DNA of 64,000 nucleotides. Source: Gp6-AA40 sp963742105. Its GTDB lineage: Bacteria > Acidobacteriota > Vicinamibacteria > Vicinamibacterales > UBA2999. Below the pieces are notes generated by a model, which searched no databases, had not been told where the DNA came from, and saw only the letters and a list, made by a program, of their open reading frames with translations. The stretch spans positions 62,001-126,000 of the forward strand of contig CAVUKN010000004.1 in assembly GCA_963742105.1 (NCBI GenBank). The letters run 5' to 3'. Positions 47,001-55,897 of this stretch are shown here, one piece after another. Every line of letters begins with the position of its first letter. Position 1 is the stretch's first letter. Both the position numbers and the translations under genes were made by a program.

Positions 47001-47439
47001 CGGTCAGCTGGCGAGTGGTGATCGTCGTCCTGAACTCACCGGTCTGCGTGTCGACTGTCGGAGGTGCCGCGGTGACCGTCACCTGCTCGGTGACGGCACC
47101 GACTTCGATCCGCGCGTCCGCTCCGACAGTGGCGCCGACTGTGACCTGGACGCGGGTCTTGACGGTCTTGAACCCGGAGAGTTCGAACGTGACGTCGTAG
47201 GTGTCGGCCGCCACGTTCGCAATCACGTAGTTGCCGCTCGAATCCGTCACGGTGGTGCGGGTGGTGCCGGCGGCAACCGACTTGGCCGTCACCGTGACAC
47301 CCGGTATGACCCCGCTCTGGACGTCGGTGACGGTACCGGCGATTCGGCCGGTTTCCGTTTGTGCCCATGCCGGGTGGAACGCCGCTGCCACCGCCACCAA
47401 CATCGCAGCGACGACAAAACGAAACGTCAGTCGTCTCAT
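44057..47439 (-). pseudogene. TonB-dependent receptor with carboxypeptidase-regulatory-like domain (Oar type), multiply frameshifted
   Basis: About 1,125 residues if joined. The N-terminus is clean: ATG at 47439 with GGAGGA upstream, signal peptide (about 1-27, ending PAWAQ), a beta-sandwich domain (GRIAGTVTDVQSGVIPGVTV, DTYDVTFELSGFKTV), then a plug domain (TGYNINGARTSSTNIMLDGG, EFSVITNNFSAQYGRATGG). The barrel is recoverable in pieces (RYEYFGPQLKNDPKYDSNFY, DVNGDGRSAVRGGYGIAYER) and ends in VKFEF, a typical terminal aromatic strand. Frame changes occur throughout 44.1-46.95 kb; the first (near 46940) is one surplus base between QAG and ANAEETALVGAPRG. It imports a large substrate, perhaps a glycan or peptide; the ligand is unknown. 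Confidence 0.82.
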
Positions 47440-47775
47440 GATCTGTCCTCCGCGCCTTTCAGCCGTGAGGTCAGCCGGACTGATTGCCCGGGTCATCTCG
47501 CGACTCAGATAGGGTCCCAGGGTGTTGTGATTGGGCTCGTCTGTTCGAAATCCCGTACCAGACCGCCACACACGGCAATTGGCTCCGGCAGAGTGATTTG
47601 TGGGCATGGCGGTGGGCGTCTGGGACGACGCGATCCACGAATGGTCCGAGACGGAACCAAAATCATGGATTTGATGCTCCTCGTGATAGTTCAATTTCCT
47701 TCTATCACACGCAGCGTCGTCCCGGTACCAAATCCAATGGTTGCGGTAACACAGCAGAGCTTGGTGTTGCGAGGG

Positions 47776-47799
47776 GTGTGATCGTTGCGGCGATCACAC
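47776..47799. promoter_or_regulatory. Perfect 9-bp inverted repeat GTGTGATCG...CGATCACAC
   Basis: Two complementary 9-mers around a 6-nt loop, immediately beyond the receptor terminator. A dyad of this size may be an operator for the downstream receptor gene or part of a double terminator. Confidence 0.4.
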
Positions 47800-47803
47800 G
47801 TAC

Positions 47804-47836
47804 AAAGCAAAGGGGGCCGAATGCCCCCTTCGCTTT
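47804..47836 (-). terminator. Terminator of the 47.9-51.0 kb receptor gene
   Basis: On the minus strand, AAAGCGAAGGGGGC, loop ATTCG, GCCCCCTTTGCTTT forms a 14-bp stem with one mismatch, 18 nt after the receptor stop. The A/T outer part of the stem gives the U-rich end. Confidence 0.75.
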
Positions 47837-47854
47837 CCGTGTTGACGGCCGAGG

Positions 47855-50800
47855 TTAGAACAGGAACTTGACCGTGAAATACCCGCGAGCGCCTTCCTGG
47901 AACAAGTCCGCCATCCCGTAGCGGACGTCGTAGGCATTCGCACCGTCCTTGGACGCCCTGATCAGCGCGTTGTAGTCGTAGCCCTTCGACAGATCCGTCT
48001 TGGAGAGGTCGATGTACGACGAGGTGCGGTCCGGGATGATCCCGCCCTTGTTCAAGTAGTTGTAGATGTGAGTGGCCGTCTTCTGATTGAACACGTTCAG
48101 GACGTTCAACTCGAAGCGCAGACGCTTGCTGGCGCCGCTGCCGCCGAGACGTAGTTCGTGTGAGAGCAACAGGTCGGTCCGGAACAGATTCGGGGTCCGA
48201 TAGTCGTTGATGACGGTGTTGGTCGCGGGATCGAAGAAGTTGCCGCGACCTTCCACGAACAAGTCCGCACCGTTGACGCTGGTGACGTACGTCGAGATCG
48301 GCGTGCCGCTCGCGCCGTAGAAGAACGCGCCGACCTGTGTTCCGAACGGGAAGTTGTACGACCCGTACATCTTGACCTGGTGCGGACGGTCCGTGGGCAG
48401 TCGGCCGATCACGTCGAGATTGCCGTGCGAATCCCACAGCAGTTCGTCGAGGTCCCAGTACCGGTTTACGTTGCCGCCCGGACGCGAAATGCTACCGGCC
48501 TGCTGCTGTGCAGTGGCAGAGGTTCCACCCGTCGTTGGCGTGGTGAGCTCGTCGGTCGCGGCCAGGCCGGCGTAATTGCCATACAACCGGCTGAGCGTGT
48601 AGTTCGCGCTGAAGAACCAGTTATTCGCGAGACGGCGGTTGTAGCCGAGTTCGAGCGCGTCGTACTGCCGCTTCGGCCGTGGTGTCGGGAACCCCGCTGG
48701 CGTCAGTCCGTTCGGAAACTGCGTCGCCGTGACTCGCTTGCCGGGGTTGCCAATCAGGTAGCCCTCGTCACCCTCGGCGTTCAGGAACCCGATGTCTTCG
48801 ATCGTTTCCAGCAGGTCGTTGTGGATGTAGTGCGCGGTGAAGACGCCGTTGTTCGAGAACTGGTACTCGATGCCGCCGGACGCGCTCGACTGCTTCATCG
48901 GCTCTATATCCGGATCGATGTCGCTGCCGAACGAGGGGACGCGGCGGTCGCGGCAGCTGCCCGACGTCTGCCAGATGTCGTTGCCGGGCATGTTCGACAG
49001 GTTGAGGCTGCCGACATCGAGCGTGTTCAGCCCGCGATAGTAGATGCACCAGGTCTCGGCGCCGAACGATCCGCGCGGCAGTTCGTACTTGGTCCAGTCG
49101 TAGTACAGACCCCAACTGCCGAAGATCTTCAGGCGGCCGTCGCCACGCAGGTCATACGCCGCGCCGATTCGCGGCGCCAGCTTGTCGGCGAACGTGAAGT
49201 GGAACGCGTTCTCCAGATAATCGGGACGGAACGTCGGCACCTTCTCGTCTTCCGCACGAAGGCCGAGATTCAGGGTGAGACGATTCCCGACTGTCCATTG
49301 ATCCTGCACGTAGAGCGACTGGATGTTGTTGCCCGCCTTGTTCTTGATCTCGCGATCATTCACCTCGTAGTACCCGTACGTGCCGGTCCCGCCGTTATAG
49401 GTCTGGCCGTTGAACGAGAAGGTGCTGCCCCAGAAGATGTTGACGTATCCGCCGGGATAGTACGAGTTGATGTCGTTGATCGTCCGCTGAATCATGTATC
49501 CGCCCTTGAGGGTGTGATACCCGGCCGCGTTGATCACGTGGTTGTAGTCGACTGCGAAGTTGCGCCGCTTCGTCGTGTCGAAATCGGTGATCTGCGCGCG
49601 CGGGGTATTCGCAAACCCGCTCGGACCCTGAAGGGAGGCGGGGACCAGGCTGGCGACGGCGTCGGTCGAGTTGCCATAAGTGTACGGCGTGATGTCCGGA
49701 ATCCCCGTGTCCGTGTAGCGGTCGTGGAAGACGCCGCCCCGGAAGCTGAGGAACGACGAATTCGTCAGCGTGAGATCGACGGTTCCGCTCGAGTTGACCT
49801 GATTGGTCTCGTAGCCACGGCCGATGTTTGCGGCAAGGCCCGACTGCGCCCGGTTGATCCCGTTCGCGGTCGCGGCATCAAGCCCCGCGAGCGTCCCGGA
49901 CGCCGTCGTGGGCGTCCACAGCACCGACCCATTAGCAGTGAGGCGCGGCGTGGCGTAGGTCAGCTTGCCAAACAGCTGCTGCTGCCAGATATCCCGCGCG
50001 ATCGTGTTGCTGGTGTTGTCCGTGTAGTTGTAGTCACGCTTGCGGTTGTCGTTGCGCGGTGAGTAGGAGCCGAAGAAGAACACGCGGTTGTGGACGATTG
50101 GTCCGCCGAGCGATCCCCCGAACTCCTGGGCCCGGTAGTTGTCCTCATTGTCCTGCGTGAAGAACGCCGTCTTCTCCGTATTCGGCTCGAGGACGAGTCG
50201 CTGCACCGGACCCGCCGACAGCGGACTCCCTTCGAAGTAGTAGTGAGTCTCGCCGCGGAACGCGTTCCCGCCCGACTTCGTTACGGCGCTCACGACGCCG
50301 CCCAGCGCGCCGCCGTACTCGGCGGAGATGCCGCTCGTCTTGACCTGCACTTCCTGCAGGTACTCGAACACCGTGTTCTGACGCGACTGGCCGTTGATCA
50401 GCGAATTGGTGACGATTCCGTCGACCGTGAACGAGTTTTCAGCGCCAGACGCCCCGTTCACCTGGAGGCCCTGTCCGGCCCCGACGATCCCTTCGTTCAC
50501 CGACGGTGCGGTCATGGCGACCGACTGGTAGGAGCGGCCTTTCGGGAGCCGATCGAACTCCTCGGCCGAGACGTTATGGGCAATCACCGTACTGCGGGTG
50601 TCGACCAGAGGCGCTGCTTCGGCGGTGACCTGCACGGCCTCAGTGAATGCGCCGACCGTCAGCTGCGTGTCGACGGTGAAGGTTCGGCCCAGCTGGACGC
50701 TGATGTCCGGCCGCTCGACCTTCGAGAATCCTGCCAATTGGAACGTGACGGAATAACGGCCGGGGTTCAGGTCCGGGGCGACGTACTGGCCGTTGCCGTC

Positions 50801-50983
50801 GGTGACGAAGGTCCGTTCCTCACCGGACTGCAGGTTGCGCACGGAAACCGTGACACCCGGCAGCGGGGCGTTCTGCTGGTCGGTGACCCGGCCCTGCAGA
50901 ACGCCAAAGCGCTCCTGCGCGGAGACGACGCCAGTCAGGGCGAGCGTCACCGTCAGAAGCAGAGTCGTGATGCGTGCGTACAT
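47855..50983 (-). CDS. TonB-dependent receptor with carboxypeptidase-regulatory-like domain
   Basis: 1,042 residues, intact. Signal peptide (about 1-22, ending VVSAQ), a CarboxypepD-reg-like domain (LQGRVTDQQNAPLPGVTVSV, GRYSVTFQLAGFSKV), a plug domain (GLQVNGASGAENSFTVDGIV, QVKTSGISAEYGGALGGVVS), then a 22-strand-type barrel to the terminal GYFTVKFLF. The lack of frameshifts contrasts with the next receptor downstream. Ligand unknown; proteins of this type are abundant in Acidobacteria and linked to uptake of large organic molecules. It has its own terminator. Confidence 0.92.
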   Translation of the reverse strand: MYARITTLLLTVTLALTGVVSAQERFGVLQGRVTDQQNAPLPGVTVSVRNLQSGEERTFVTDGNGQYVAPDLNPGRYSVTFQLAGFSKVERPDISVQLGRTFTVDTQLTVGAFTEAVQVTAEAAPLVDTRSTVIAHNVSAEEFDRLPKGRSYQSVAMTAPSVNEGIVGAGQGLQVNGASGAENSFTVDGIVTNSLINGQSRQNTVFEYLQEVQVKTSGISAEYGGALGGVVSAVTKSGGNAFRGETHYYFEGSPLSAGPVQRLVLEPNTEKTAFFTQDNEDNYRAQEFGGSLGGPIVHNRVFFFGSYSPRNDNRKRDYNYTDNTSNTIARDIWQQQLFGKLTYATPRLTANGSVLWTPTTASGTLAGLDAATANGINRAQSGLAANIGRGYETNQVNSSGTVDLTLTNSSFLSFRGGVFHDRYTDTGIPDITPYTYGNSTDAVASLVPASLQGPSGFANTPRAQITDFDTTKRRNFAVDYNHVINAAGYHTLKGGYMIQRTINDINSYYPGGYVNIFWGSTFSFNGQTYNGGTGTYGYYEVNDREIKNKAGNNIQSLYVQDQWTVGNRLTLNLGLRAEDEKVPTFRPDYLENAFHFTFADKLAPRIGAAYDLRGDGRLKIFGSWGLYYDWTKYELPRGSFGAETWCIYYRGLNTLDVGSLNLSNMPGNDIWQTSGSCRDRRVPSFGSDIDPDIEPMKQSSASGGIEYQFSNNGVFTAHYIHNDLLETIEDIGFLNAEGDEGYLIGNPGKRVTATQFPNGLTPAGFPTPRPKRQYDALELGYNRRLANNWFFSANYTLSRLYGNYAGLAATDELTTPTTGGTSATAQQQAGSISRPGGNVNRYWDLDELLWDSHGNLDVIGRLPTDRPHQVKMYGSYNFPFGTQVGAFFYGASGTPISTYVTSVNGADLFVEGRGNFFDPATNTVINDYRTPNLFRTDLLLSHELRLGGSGASKRLRFELNVLNVFNQKTATHIYNYLNKGGIIPDRTSSYIDLSKTDLSKGYDYNALIRASKDGANAYDVRYGMADLFQEGARGYFTVKFLF

Positions 50984-51553
50984 TGTTCGTGTGTCTCCTC
51001 TGAAGAGCTCCTAACCTCGGTGTACTTGGGGGGCGGGATGGAAAACACCGTGCCAGACGTTATCTGTCGCTCCTGAGTGCTGAAGGTTGGGCGATTCTCG
51101 ACCCGAGTCCGGGTCCCCACTCGACCCACAAGCGCCGAATTTCAAATCAAATGGATGGATTCCACTGGGCTCGTAATGATTGAATAAGGCATTCGGTGCA
51201 CATCTCATCCTTTTGCCCAGGGTTTTCCGAAGGCCCGGAGAGTGGGCAACCAGATCAACTTTCTGGGGACCAACGGTGACGCGAGTGGATATGGGCTTAC
51301 CCACCTAATCACTCCTGGGTGCGGTCGGTCCCGTAAAGTTGCACGTCCTGTCACCCGATAGTCGAAGTTGAGACCACCCGCTCGACAAAACCCGGCGTCA
51401 ATTGCAGACGGCTGAGCCTGGATGGTTCGATACGGCGAACAGCGCCGCGTAACGGGGCCGTTCAGAACACCAGACCGGGTCTGGTTTTCGGCGAGGCAAG
51501 CCAGATCGGGTCTGGTTGCTCGCGGGTCCGTTCCAGCGCGACAAGGAGACAGA
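50984..51553. other. 570-nt divergent intergenic region between two receptor genes
   Basis: Holds the leader and promoter regions of the two divergent receptor genes. The clear features are the twin dyads at 51470-51515. The part near the minus-strand gene (50984-51300) shows no motif I can name and no gene. Confidence 0.5.
51470..51515 (+). promoter_or_regulatory. Twin dyad sites CCAGACCGGGTCTGG / CCAGATCGGGTCTGG
   Basis: Two near-identical 15-nt palindromes at 51470-51484 and 51501-51515, 31 nt apart start to start (about three helical turns), 39 nt upstream of the downstream ribosome site's end region. This is the layout expected for cooperative binding of a dimeric regulator at the receptor promoter. 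Confidence 0.5.
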
Positions 51554-54500
51554 ATGCGATTGAAGGTGTTTCTGGCGACGGTCTGCCTGGCCCTCCTGGC
51601 TGTCGTGGCCAATGCCCAGGTACCCACAGGCACCATCTCGGGTCGCGTGCTCGACCAGGGCGGTGGCGGCGTACCGGGCGCAACGATCACCGTGACCTCC
51701 CCGAACCTTCAGGGCGAGCGCGTGGTCGTGAGCTCGACGTACGGCGACTACTCGATTCCACTGCTGCCGCCAGGTGATTACACCGTTCGCGTCGAGCTGA
51801 GCGGTTTTCAGGCCGTCACCCGGCAGGTGGCCGTTGCCGCGACGCAGGCGGTCCCCGTCGACGTGACACTTGCCTTGGGAACGCTGCAGGAAACTGTCAC
51901 GGTCACCGCCAGCGCGTCGCCGTTCCTGGAAACGGCGACCAACGCCACGAGCGTGCGTCAGGAACTGACGCAGACGCTGCCGACCAGCCGAACCCTGGTG
52001 GCCGCAGTCCTGCTGGCGCCCAACGTCCATGCGACCGGACCCAACGGCACGAACGGAGCGGATGGCTCGATCGCCATCGGTGGCGCGATGTCCTTCGACA
52101 GCCTGTACCTGCTGAATGGCGTTCAGATCACTGAGAACCTGCGCGGACAGCCGTACACGCTGTTCATCGAGGACGCCATTCAGGAGACGACCGTCTCGAC
52201 GAGCGGCATCTCCGCGGAGTACGGGCGCTTCGGCGGCGGCGTCGTCAACGCGATCACCAAGTCGGGCGGCAACATGTTCAGCGGGTCCTACCGGCAGTCG
52301 TTCAACAACGACAGCTGGCGCACGTTGACGCCGTATGAAAAGGCGCTCGCCGAGCCCGCGCGCAGCGCCGCCAGGCTCGACAAGACCGTTCCCACGTACG
52401 AATACACGGCCGGTGGCCCGCTTCTGCGGGATCGCTTGTGGTTCTTCACGGCCGGCCGCATCCAGAAGCAGCAATCAGGTCGGACCACGACCGGAACCAA
52501 CATCCCGTACACGTTCACCAACGACGAAAAGCGCTACGAGGGCAAGCTGACGTATTCGCCCACTTCTGGGCACACGGTGCGCGGCACGTTCACGAAGATC
52601 CAGCAGCAGTTGACCAACCAGAATTTCGGGACACCTCTGGATCTGCGAACCCTCTACAACCAGGGCCAGCCGCAGGATCTCTTCTCGTTGAATTACAACG
52701 GCATCTTCGGGACGAAGCTGGCGCTGGAAGGGCAGTACTCGACCCGCCACTTCACGTTCGAGGATTCGGGCGACAACTTCACGTCCGATTTCAACCAGGC
52801 CACGCTGTTGATCGATCGTGCCCGTGGCGGCACCGGGTTCAGATACTGGGCGCCGACATTCTCTTCGCGCCTGATCGAGCAGCGCGACAACAGCGAGTAC
52901 ATCGCCAAGGGAACGTACTTCGCTTCGACCAAGGGCTTCGGGTCGCACAGTGTCACGTTCGGCTTCGACAGCTTCAACGACCATCGGTTGGCCAACAACT
53001 ACCAGTCCCATACTGACTACCGCGTGCTGGGGACGTCCACCATCATCCGTGGTACCGATGTGTATCCGGTGTTCCTGGGCGATGGATCGACCTTGATTCA
53101 ATGGGATCCGCTCACCGTCCTCAGCGAGGGCACTGACCTGCGAACCAATTCGGCCTTTGCCAACGACTCGTGGCGGCTGAACCAGGTCACGCTGAACCTC
53201 GGCCTGCGCTTCGACAAGAACGATGGCGTGGACGCCGTCGGCGGCAAGATCTCGGACTCGAGCCGGTGGAGCCCGCGCGTCGGTGTCACGTGGGATCCGA
53301 AGAAGGACGGACGCTGGACCGTGTCGGGCAGCTTCGCGAAGTATGCGAGCGCCCTCACCACGTCGATTGCCGAGAATTCGCCCGGCGGCAATCCCGCCAG
53401 CTACCAGTTCCCCTACACCGGACCGAGCGTCAATGCCGACGCCGCGGCGCCGCTGGTCACCGCGGATGCGGCGATCGCGACGGTGTTCAACTGGTTCAAT
53501 GCCAACGGCGGCACGAATCGCGCGTTCTCATCCGCATCGATTCCTGGTGTGAATGTGCTCATCAAGGATTCGCTGCAGTCGCCGTATGCCCTCGAATATG
53601 CGGGTGGCCTCAGTCGCACGCTCGGCCAGAGAGGCACGATGCGGTTCGATTACGTATATCGCGACTTCCACGACTTCTACTCGCAGCGGACGGACCTGAC
53701 GACCGGCCGGGTGACCAATTCCGCCGGTCAGGCGTTCGATATCAGTTTGGTCGGGAACACCGACGACCTGAAGCGCCGCTACCAGGCTGGCACCTGGCAG
53801 ATGTCCTATCGTCTGACCTCGGATTTGAACGTCGGCGGCAATTACACGCTGTCGCGCCTGTGGGGCAACATCGATGGCGAGAACACGACCAGCGGCCCGC
53901 TGACAGCCCGCTCCGAGGACTACCCGGAGTATCGCCAGGCGAGCTGGAACTACCCAGAGGGTAACCTGTTCGGCGACCAGCGGCACCGGACGCGCATCTG
54001 GGGCACGTACGCGTTGCCGATCAAGGAGGCGGCGGGTGCGCTCGATGTCAGCCTGCTGTTCGGCGCCGGTTCCGGTGTCCCCTACGTGTTGGGCAGCGCG
54101 TCGACCTCCGCGCCGGGCCTGACCATTGGCCAAATCGATCCCCGGCCGTACGTCGTCAATCCTGGCTATGCGAATCCGCTGCAGTCGACGACCACAGTCG
54201 ACTACTTCTTCTTCGCGCGTGACAAATACCGCACCGACGCGCAGTACCGCACCGACTTCTCAGCCAACTACAAGCACAAAATCGCCGGCCATGCGGAAGC
54301 GTTCTTCCACATGGAGGTGCTGAACATCTTCAACCAGTTCCAGTTGTGTGGGTGCGGCGGAACCGTCTTCAACAACGGCGGCGGCAGCGATGTTCGCCAG
54401 ATCAACAGCGGCGTGCAGACGCGGGCGACAGCCGGTGCGGCATCCGGTCTCGTGACGTTCAATCCCTTCACCGAAACACCGGTCGAAGGTGTGAACTGGC

Positions 54501-54589
54501 GACTCGCCCCGAATTTCGGGACCGCGGCAAACCGCTTTGCCTACACCAGCCCGCCGACGTTCCGCTTCAACGTCGGCCTGAGGTTCTAA
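51554..54589 (+). CDS. TonB-dependent receptor with carboxypeptidase-regulatory-like domain
   Basis: 1,011 residues from ATG at 51554, chosen for AAGGAG 5 nt upstream; the frame is open further upstream through the operator region. Signal peptide (about 1-22, ending ANAQ), regulatory-like beta domain (GTISGRVLDQGGGGVPGATI, DYTVRVELSGFQAV), plug (MSFDSLYLLNGVQITENLRG, GISAEYGRFGGGVVNAITKS) and a long barrel ending FRFNVGLRF. Intact. A two-Cys stretch LCGCGG near the end is unusual for a barrel. Divergent from the receptor at 47.9-51.0 kb. The substrate is unknown. Confidence 0.92.
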   Translation: MRLKVFLATVCLALLAVVANAQVPTGTISGRVLDQGGGGVPGATITVTSPNLQGERVVVSSTYGDYSIPLLPPGDYTVRVELSGFQAVTRQVAVAATQAVPVDVTLALGTLQETVTVTASASPFLETATNATSVRQELTQTLPTSRTLVAAVLLAPNVHATGPNGTNGADGSIAIGGAMSFDSLYLLNGVQITENLRGQPYTLFIEDAIQETTVSTSGISAEYGRFGGGVVNAITKSGGNMFSGSYRQSFNNDSWRTLTPYEKALAEPARSAARLDKTVPTYEYTAGGPLLRDRLWFFTAGRIQKQQSGRTTTGTNIPYTFTNDEKRYEGKLTYSPTSGHTVRGTFTKIQQQLTNQNFGTPLDLRTLYNQGQPQDLFSLNYNGIFGTKLALEGQYSTRHFTFEDSGDNFTSDFNQATLLIDRARGGTGFRYWAPTFSSRLIEQRDNSEYIAKGTYFASTKGFGSHSVTFGFDSFNDHRLANNYQSHTDYRVLGTSTIIRGTDVYPVFLGDGSTLIQWDPLTVLSEGTDLRTNSAFANDSWRLNQVTLNLGLRFDKNDGVDAVGGKISDSSRWSPRVGVTWDPKKDGRWTVSGSFAKYASALTTSIAENSPGGNPASYQFPYTGPSVNADAAAPLVTADAAIATVFNWFNANGGTNRAFSSASIPGVNVLIKDSLQSPYALEYAGGLSRTLGQRGTMRFDYVYRDFHDFYSQRTDLTTGRVTNSAGQAFDISLVGNTDDLKRRYQAGTWQMSYRLTSDLNVGGNYTLSRLWGNIDGENTTSGPLTARSEDYPEYRQASWNYPEGNLFGDQRHRTRIWGTYALPIKEAAGALDVSLLFGAGSGVPYVLGSASTSAPGLTIGQIDPRPYVVNPGYANPLQSTTTVDYFFFARDKYRTDAQYRTDFSANYKHKIAGHAEAFFHMEVLNIFNQFQLCGCGGTVFNNGGGSDVRQINSGVQTRATAGAASGLVTFNPFTETPVEGVNWRLAPNFGTAANRFAYTSPPTFRFNVGLRF

Positions 54590-54598
54590 GCGAAACTG

Positions 54599-54668
54599 AC
54601 CACGAAGGACACGAAGTTCACGAAGACGAGCAATGGTTCTTCTTCGTGTCCTTCGTGGACTTCGTGGT
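54599..54668. repeat. Inverted ACGAAGGAC-word repeat after the receptor gene
   Basis: ACCACGAAGGACACGAAG... (54599-54626) is mirrored by ...CTTCGTGGACTTCGTGGT (54641-54668), with 24 of 28 positions complementary. It starts 9 nt after the stop and is followed by TTGATTTTCTTTTT, so it can act as terminator. This word type is widespread in environmental bacterial genomes. Confidence 0.75.
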
Positions 54669-54787
54669 TGATTTTCTTTTTCGCGCAGTCTACGGCAGTG
54701 CGAACGCGACCAGCTGCGAGTTCGCCACCACCGCCGCCTGCCGCTTCACAGAGAAGCGTGCACTGGGACCGTGAACTGTACGCGCTG

Positions 54788-54793
54788 CATAAT
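54788..54793 (+). promoter_or_regulatory. Candidate -10 box (CATAAT) of the LeuB-like gene
   Basis: TGCATAAT lies 6 nt before the GTG at 54800, placing the predicted transcription start at the start codon itself; no Shine-Dalgarno is present. The -35 is not evident. Confidence 0.35.
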
Positions 54794-54799
54794 TAGTGC

Positions 54800-55846
54800 G
54801 TGACGGCACGCCTTGCGTCCAGAATCGCGCTAATCCCCGGCGACGGCATCGGCCGCGAGGTGATCGCCGAAGCCGTCAGGGTGCTGACCGCGACCGGCGG
54901 CGTCGATTTACATGAGCTGCCGTGGAGCGCTGACCACTACCTGCAGACGGGACAAACCATTCCGCCCGACGGCTACGACGTCCTGCGCGGATTCGACGCC
55001 ATTCTCGTCGGGGCGCTCGGTGATCCGCGCGTACCCGACAATCGCCACGCGCGGGACATCCTCCTGGGCACCCGCTTCGAGCTCGATCTCTTCGTCAACT
55101 ACCGACCCGTCCGCCTCCTCGATGATCGGCTGTGCCCGCTCAAGGGACGCACGCGCGCCGACGTCGACTTCGTCGTCTTCCGTGAGAACACTGAAGGCAT
55201 GTATGTGGGCATTGGCGGCCGTTTCAAGCCGGGGACCGACGACGAAGTGGCCGTGCAGGAAGAGATCAACACCTACAAGGGCGTGCATCGCATCGTCCGG
55301 CACGCGTTCGACTTCGCACGCGCGCGCGGATTGCGCCGCGTCTGCATGGCCGACAAGAGCAACGCCATGGCCCACGGACACGCGCTCTGGCAGCGGGTGT
55401 TTGCGGCGATGCGGTCGGACTATCCCGAAATCGAGGCGACGCACCTCTACATCGATGCGTTGGCCATGTTTCTCGTGCAGGATCCGGGGCGGTTCCAGGT
55501 GATCGTCACCAACAACCTGTTTGGCGACATCGTCACCGACATCGGCGGCGCATTGCAGGGCGGACTCGGGATGGCTGCTTCGGGCAACCTTCACCCTGGC
55601 AAGACCTCGATGTTCGAACCGGTGCATGGCTCGGCCCCGCCGCTGGCGGGAAAGAACATCGCGAATCCGATCGGGGCAATCCTGTCCGCGGCACTGATGC
55701 TCGAGACGCTCGGACGACCTGAGGACGCCAGGCGCATCGAGGAAGCGGTCGAATCCGCCGTGCACGATCGCGAGGTGACGCGCGATATCGGCGGCATGCT
55801 TGGCACGCGGGAAGCGGGCCAGGCGATCGTCGCCAGAATGAAGTAG
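54800..55846 (+). CDS. Isocitrate/isopropylmalate dehydrogenase family (LeuB-like)
   Basis: 348 residues, NAD(P)-dependent beta-decarboxylating dehydrogenase fold. Landmarks are ALIPGDGIGREVIAEAV, VNYRPVRLL, VVFRENTEGMYVGIGGRF, ADKSNAMAHGHALW, VTNNLFGDIVTDIGGALQGG, and the adenine-binding region EPVHGSAPPLAGKNIANPIG. Family-typical catalytic residues (Arg, Lys in ADKSN, Asp in FGDIVTD) are present. The ADKSN and LFVNYRPV variants sit between LeuB, tartrate dehydrogenase and related enzymes, so the substrate (3-isopropylmalate or another malate) is not decided. Not part of a leucine operon here. Its TAG stop touches the next repeat. Confidence 0.85.
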   Translation: MTARLASRIALIPGDGIGREVIAEAVRVLTATGGVDLHELPWSADHYLQTGQTIPPDGYDVLRGFDAILVGALGDPRVPDNRHARDILLGTRFELDLFVNYRPVRLLDDRLCPLKGRTRADVDFVVFRENTEGMYVGIGGRFKPGTDDEVAVQEEINTYKGVHRIVRHAFDFARARGLRRVCMADKSNAMAHGHALWQRVFAAMRSDYPEIEATHLYIDALAMFLVQDPGRFQVIVTNNLFGDIVTDIGGALQGGLGMAASGNLHPGKTSMFEPVHGSAPPLAGKNIANPIGAILSAALMLETLGRPEDARRIEEAVESAVHDREVTRDIGGMLGTREAGQAIVARMK

Positions 55847-55897
55847 GGGTCAGCAGGGCCAGACCGTGAAAAAAGTCAGCGTTCAAGACCTGACCCC
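55846..55897. repeat. GGGGTCAG...CTGACCCC inverted element between convergent genes
   Basis: GGGGTCAG (55846-55853) and CTGACCCC (55890-55897) bound about 36 nt with internal TCAGCGTTCAAGAC. The minus-strand gene (beta-RFAP synthase) ends within it: GGGGTCAGGTCTTGA supplies its last codons and stop. The plus-strand gene stops at its left edge. GGGTCAGGTCTTGA-type ends are a familiar dispersed-repeat form in many bacteria. Confidence 0.65.

Larger units (their letters stand above)
47440..47854. other. 415-nt intergenic region between two receptor genes
   Basis: Contains the hairpins at 47776-47836 and, near 47683-47707, the inverted pair TGATAG...CTATCA. Otherwise no gene or recognised motif is visible. 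It should hold the promoter of the downstream (minus-strand) receptor. Confidence 0.5.

Noticed and set aside
48380..50062. 560-codon plus-strand frame within the receptor gene
   Set aside because: Antisense to an intact TonB receptor, with Arg/Val-rich shadow composition and no family match.
54610..54774. Short open frame after the third receptor (EGHEVHEDEQWFFFVSF type)
   Set aside because: It is the translation of the ACGAAGGAC inverted repeat, a frequent false gene in genomes with this word.
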